Positions 58,633 to 64,000 of a stretch of 64,000 bases of DNA are shown one piece after another. The DNA is from Bisbaumannia salifodinae (GTDB taxonomy: Bacteria > Pseudomonadota > Gammaproteobacteria > Pseudomonadales > Halomonadaceae): assembly GCF_039522585.1 (NCBI RefSeq), contig NZ_BAAADR010000010.1. One strand, written 5' to 3'. The position numbers and the translations under genes were made by a program. A model generated the notes under the pieces. The model saw only the letters and a program-made list of their open reading frames with translations, was not told the origin of the DNA and searched no databases. The stretch's first letter is position 1. Every line of letters starts with the position of its first letter.

Positions 58633-59292
58633 TTAGTCGAAGGTCATCTCCGGCACCTCGTCCGGGACGATCAGGCGACCGGCGGTCTTCTCGGCGATCT
58701 CCTCGACGCTGACCCCGGGGGCGCGCTCCTTGAGGATAAAGGCGCCATTCTCGATCTCCAGGTAGGCCAGATCGGTGAGCACCCGCTTGATGCAGCCGGC
58801 GCCGGTGAGCGGCAGGCTGCACTCCGACAGCAGCTTGGATTCGCCATGCTTGGAGGCATGGGTCATGGTGACGATGATGTTATCCGCCCCGGCCACCAGG
58901 TCCATGGCGCCGCCCATGCCCTTGATCAGCTTGCCGGGCACCATCCAGGAAGCGATATTGCCCTGCTGATCCACCTCGAAGGCGCCCAGCACGGTGAGAT
59001 CCACGTGGCCGCCACGGATCATGGCGAAGGACTCCGCCGAGGAGAAGATCGCCGCCCCGGGACGGGCGGTGACCGTCTGCTTGCCGGCGTTGATCATGTC
59101 CGGATCCACTTCCTCTTCGGTGGGAAAGCGGCCCATGCCCAGCAGGCCATTCTCGGACTGCAGCATCACGTCCATGCCCTCGGGCACATAGTTGGCCACC
59201 AGGGTGGGAATGCCGATGCCGAGATTGACGTAGAAGCCGTCCTGGAGTTCGCGCGCCACGCGCTGCGCCATCTGTTCGCGGGTCAGTGCCAT
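58633..59292 (-). CDS. scoB: Succinyl-CoA:3-ketoacid CoA-transferase subunit B
   Basis: Beta subunit of the CoA transferase that moves CoA from succinyl-CoA to acetoacetate; 219 residues. The catalytic glutamate lies in QSENGLLGMG. VNLGIGIPTLVANYVP and GGAMDLVAGA are family stretches. GAGG lies upstream of the ATG at 59292. scoA is 85 bases upstream; the gap holds no gene. Confidence 0.94.
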   Translation of the reverse strand: MALTREQMAQRVARELQDGFYVNLGIGIPTLVANYVPEGMDVMLQSENGLLGMGRFPTEEEVDPDMINAGKQTVTARPGAAIFSSAESFAMIRGGHVDLTVLGAFEVDQQGNIASWMVPGKLIKGMGGAMDLVAGADNIIVTMTHASKHGESKLLSECSLPLTGAGCIKRVLTDLAYLEIENGAFILKERAPGVSVEEIAEKTAGRLIVPDEVPEMTFD

Positions 59293-59377
59293 GCTGTGTT
59301 GCCTCTTGTCTTGGGGAGGAGCCCGGCGATGCCGGCCTCTCGGAGTCGCTGTCGTCGCGGTGCCTTGGGTCGCGGTC

Positions 59378-60076
59378 TCAGTCGCGCACGGTGCGCTTCT
59401 CGATGCGCTTCTCGAAGCTGCCCTGGATAATGCGATCCACATAGATGCCGGGGGTATGGATCTGGCTGGGATCCAGCTCGCCGGGCTCGACGATCTCCTC
59501 CACTTCCACCACGGTGATACGCCCGGCGGTGGCGGCCACCGGATTGAAGTTCTGGGCGGTATGGCGATAGACCACGTTACCGTAGCGGTCGGCCTTCCAG
59601 CCCTTGACGATGGCGAAGTCGCCGGTGATGGCCTCCTCGAGGATATGCGGGCGGCCGTTGAACTCGCGCACCTCCTTGCCCTCGCCCACCGGGGTGCCGT
59701 AGCCGGTGGCGGTATAGAAGGCGGGGATGCCGGCGCCGCCGGCGCGCATCTTCTCGGCCAGGGTGCCCTGGGGTGTCAGCACCACCTCGATCTCGCCGTC
59801 GAGCATCTGGCGCTCGAAGAGGGCGTTCTCGCCCACGTAGGAGGCGAGGATCTTGCTGATCTGGCGATCCTCCAGCAGCACGCCGAGGCCGAAGCCGTCC
59901 ACGCCGCAGTTGTTGGAGACCACGGTGAGGTCGCGCACGCCGCGGCGCTTGATCTCGTCGATCAGGTTCTCGGGGATGCCGCACAGCCCGAAGCCCCCGG
60001 CGATCACGGTCATGCCACTCTCGATGCCGTCCATCGCCTCCTCAAAGGAGTAGACCCGCTTGTCGAATCCGGCCAT
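59378..60076 (-). CDS. scoA: Succinyl-CoA:3-ketoacid CoA-transferase subunit A
   Basis: Alpha subunit, 232 residues, beginning MAGFDKRVYSFEEAMDGIES. GGFGLCGIPENLIDEIKRRG, SNNCGVDGFGLGVLL and ADRYGNVVYRHTAQNFNP are typical. GAGG precedes the ATG at 60076. It is divergent from a LysR gene across an AT-rich gap, so control by that regulator is likely. With acetoacetyl-CoA synthetase close by, the cell has two ways of activating acetoacetate, as used in ketone or polyhydroxybutyrate metabolism. Confidence 0.94.
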   Translation of the reverse strand: MAGFDKRVYSFEEAMDGIESGMTVIAGGFGLCGIPENLIDEIKRRGVRDLTVVSNNCGVDGFGLGVLLEDRQISKILASYVGENALFERQMLDGEIEVVLTPQGTLAEKMRAGGAGIPAFYTATGYGTPVGEGKEVREFNGRPHILEEAITGDFAIVKGWKADRYGNVVYRHTAQNFNPVAATAGRITVVEVEEIVEPGELDPSQIHTPGIYVDRIIQGSFEKRIEKRTVRD

Positions 60077-60197
60077 TGCTCTGCCTCGTCTTGTCGTCGG
60101 AGAAGTGGTTCCAGTGTTGCCCCGGACAATATATTTGTTAAGTTTGTTTTTTTTATGGATTAATTTAATGGACATATAAATAGCGAGGCCGGATGCG
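60077..60197. promoter_or_regulatory. Divergent scoA-LysR promoter/operator region
   Basis: AT-rich block (60125-60185, including a run of eight T and the stretch TTAATTTAAT) in otherwise GC-rich DNA. Several T-N11-A arrangements fit a LysR-type site, but no single one can be picked. Confidence 0.5.
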
Positions 60198-61088
60198 ATG
60201 ACCGTCAAACAGCTGCGGGCCTTCCTGGCGGTGGCCCAGTCCCTGAGCTTTACCCAGGCCTGCGAGCGCCTGCACCTCTCCCAGCCGGCCCTGAGCCTGG
60301 CGATCAAGGGGCTGGAGGAGAGCCTCGGCGGCCCGCTTTTGACCCGCAGCACCCGCAGCGTGCGCCTGACCCCGGAGGGCGAATCCCTGGTGCCACTGGC
60401 CAAGCGGCTGCTGGCGGAGTGGGACAACACCGAGGAGCTGTTGCGCCAGCGCTTCACCCTGCAACTCGGCCGAGTGGCGGTGGCCGCCATGCCCGCCTTC
60501 GCCTGCAACCTGCTGCCCGCGGCGCTGATGGCCTTCCGCCGCCGCCACCCGCGTATCACGGTGACGGTGCACGACGTGATCAACGAGCAGGTGATCGAGA
60601 TGGTGCGCCGCGGCCAGGTGGAGCTGGGCATCGCCTTCGCCCCGGAGGCCGACCGGGGCCTGACCTTTACGCCGCTGTTCGAGGATCGCTTCGTGGCGGT
60701 GGTGCCCGCGGACTCGCCGCTGGCCGAGGCCGGCACCCTGCGCTGGGCCGACCTGCTGGCCTATGATCTGATCACCCTGCAGCGCCCCTCCATGGTGCGC
60801 CTGCTGCTGGAGTCGGAGCTGGCCGCCCAGGGCATCGAGCTGGCCGTGACCTTCGAGAGCCACCAACTGGTCACGGTGGGGCGCATGGTGGCCAGCGGCC
60901 TGGGGGTCAGCGCGGTGCCGGCCCTGTGCCGCCAGCAGATGCACGAGCTGGGCGCCCGCTGCCTGCCCCTGGAGGCGCCGGTCATCTCGCGCCCGGTGGG
61001 GGTGCTCTCCCCGGCCGGCCAGGAGCTCTCGGTGGCGGCCCAGGCGCTCCGGGAGATCCTCGCCGAGCCGCTACGGGGCATGGCGTAA
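60198..61088 (+). CDS. LysR-family regulator, probably of scoAB
   Basis: 296 residues: N-terminal helix-turn-helix (LRAFLAVAQSLSFTQACERL and LSQPALSLAIKGLEESLGG), then an effector domain (VAAMPAFACNLLPAALMAF, LGIAFAPEADRGLTF). The divergent position from scoA and the acetoacetyl-CoA synthetase gene downstream suggest control of acetoacetate/3-hydroxybutyrate use. The ligand is unknown. Confidence 0.9.
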   Translation: MTVKQLRAFLAVAQSLSFTQACERLHLSQPALSLAIKGLEESLGGPLLTRSTRSVRLTPEGESLVPLAKRLLAEWDNTEELLRQRFTLQLGRVAVAAMPAFACNLLPAALMAFRRRHPRITVTVHDVINEQVIEMVRRGQVELGIAFAPEADRGLTFTPLFEDRFVAVVPADSPLAEAGTLRWADLLAYDLITLQRPSMVRLLLESELAAQGIELAVTFESHQLVTVGRMVASGLGVSAVPALCRQQMHELGARCLPLEAPVISRPVGVLSPAGQELSVAAQALREILAEPLRGMA

Positions 61089-61174
61089 GACGGTGACAGG
61101 GCGTGATAGCAGAGTGGGAGGCCAGGCCGCCCCTCCCTGCTAGGGTATAGGTAAAGCCCATAAGGGAGGCCGCC

Positions 61175-63127
<1,953 letters not shown>

Positions 63128-63150
63128 CCTCTCCTCCCGGCAGCGTGAGC

Positions 63151-63172
63151 GCCCGGGCTGGGCAGCCCGGGC
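63151..63172 (+). terminator. Hairpin downstream of aacS
   Basis: 10-bp stem (GCCCGGGCTG with CAGCCCGGGC) with a GG loop, no T run; lies 24 bases after the aacS stop. Confidence 0.45.
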
Positions 63173-63221
63173 GGCTTACAGTAGCATTGGCACGGTTGTT
63201 TCAGCGCATCGAGGAGCGCGC

Positions 63222-64000
63222 ATGCCAATACTCAAGGGGAGCGTCAGCCTGTTCCTGCTGACCCTGACCACCCTGCTCTGGGGCCTTCCGCTGATGGTCC
63301 TGACCCTGGTCAAGGTGATCACCCCCGGTCACCGGCTGCGTCTCAGGGTGCTCCAGGGGCTGAATTTCATCGCCCTCAACTGGATCGGTCTCAACCTCTG
63401 GTGGATGCGCCACTGGCTCAAGCCCCGGCTTCAGGCCGAGGTGCCCGAGGGACTGAGCCAGGACCAGCGCTGGCTGGTGCTCTCCAATCACCGCAGCTGG
63501 ACCGATATCTTTATGCTGCAGCTGGTGCTGCATCGACGTATCCCCATGCCACGCTTCTTCCTCAAGCGCCAGCTGATCTGGGTGCCCATCGTCGGCCTGG
63601 CCTGGTGGGCCCTGGAGTTCCCCTTTATGCGTCGCCTCAATCGCGAGCAGCGCGAGCGCCATCCGCACCTGGCCCGGCGTGATCGCGAGGCCACCGAGCG
63701 CATGTGCGAGCGCGCCCGGGAGCTGCCCATCGCCATCTATAACTTCGTCGAGGGCACCCGCTTTACCCCCGCCAAGCATGATGCCCAGCAGAGTCCCTAT
63801 CGTCACCTGCTCAGGCCCCGGGCCGGTGGCACCGCCCAGGTGCTGGGCCTGCTCGGTGACCAGCTCAGTGGTATCCTCGATGTGACGCTGGACTATGCCA
63901 GGCCCGATCCCACCTTCTGGGACTTCCTGTGTGGCCGCGAGGGCGAGATTCGGCTATATGCCCGGCGCCTCGAGGTACCCAGTTGGATGCCGGGGGGCGA
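63222..64000 (+). CDS. yihG: YihG-type 1-acylglycerol-3-phosphate acyltransferase, 5' part
   Basis: Partial: 259 residues before the window ends without a stop. N-terminal membrane segment (VSLFLLTLTTLLWGLPLMVL), acyltransferase motif NHRSWTD with His90 and Asp95, FFLKRQLIWVPIVGLAWWAL and NFVEGTRFT match E. coli YihG, a membrane acyltransferase of the PlsC superfamily that alters phospholipid acyl composition. GAGGAG lies five bases before the ATG. Confidence 0.93.
   Translation, partial: MPILKGSVSLFLLTLTTLLWGLPLMVLTLVKVITPGHRLRLRVLQGLNFIALNWIGLNLWWMRHWLKPRLQAEVPEGLSQDQRWLVLSNHRSWTDIFMLQLVLHRRIPMPRFFLKRQLIWVPIVGLAWWALEFPFMRRLNREQRERHPHLARRDREATERMCERARELPIAIYNFVEGTRFTPAKHDAQQSPYRHLLRPRAGGTAQVLGLLGDQLSGILDVTLDYARPDPTFWDFLCGREGEIRLYARRLEVPSWMPGG

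Overview
The window is a 64-kb chromosomal stretch of a high-GC gammaproteobacterium. Gene content and gene order (tol-pal next to ruvABC, a mtaD-ubiG-mupP block as in Pseudomonas, tamAB-msrA, RegB/RegA, ScoAB plus acetoacetyl-CoA synthetase) point to the Oceanospirillales, most likely Halomonas or a close relative. This assignment is inferred from recognised protein families, not from a search. I saw no tRNA, rRNA, CRISPR array, prophage or transposase gene.

Layout. 1-7 kb: end of a dipeptide/oligopeptide ABC transporter (two ATPases), a HypT-like LysR regulator, an Xaa-Pro dipeptidase, a YheT hydrolase and a DauA-type SulP carrier. 7-15 kb: a minus-strand envelope group (membrane coiled-coil protein, tamA, tamB, msrA), then sodB. 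15-17.3 kb: galU and a UDP-glucose-dehydrogenase-like gene that has lost its catalytic cysteine. 17.4-20.3 kb: mtaD-ubiG-mupP. 20.4-31.3 kb: a long minus-strand block, fmdB-like, aspS, ruvC, ruvA, ruvB, ybgC, tolQ, tolR, tolA, tolB, pal, cpoB, yciK, with several ATGA-type overlaps. 31.4-36 kb: hydroxypyruvate reductase-like gene, ribokinase, nucleoside hydrolase, acylphosphatase and a leucine-dehydrogenase-like enzyme. 36-45 kb: yihY, nadM-Nudix, a second HypT-like regulator, cardiolipin synthase, class I fumarase, a 171-bp MITE-like element abutting uvrB, and uvrB. 45-53.5 kb: a small HMA-fold protein, ygfZ, tatD-type nuclease, prfC, luxS, nfeD, an SPFH protein, and the RegB/RegA redox two-component pair. 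53.5-64 kb: HybE-like protein, IMPase-family phosphatase, grxA, short Pta plus AckA behind an Anr/FNR-like site, a DUF1338 protein, a DnaA-box cluster, scoAB with a divergent LysR gene, acetoacetyl-CoA synthetase and the start of a YihG acyltransferase.

Most of the window is conserved housekeeping DNA. The unexpected signal lies between genes. At seven or more loci (ubiG, yciK, yihY, the second HypT-like gene, cls, regA-like, DUF1338 gene, perhaps dppF) the 3' end of the gene, including its stop codon, is repeated once or twice immediately downstream. The copies usually stay in the gene's reading frame and differ largely by synonymous or conservative changes. At ubiG the second copy still makes the GTGA overlap with mupP, as if it were the original gene end and the upstream end had been replaced. 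I read these as scars of, or parts for, repeated replacement of gene 3' ends; the mechanism is unknown. Other points worth a second look are the degenerate Ugd paralogue, the absence of a normal start codon for tamA, the DnaA-box cluster, and a HybE-like gene without hydrogenase genes beside RegBA.
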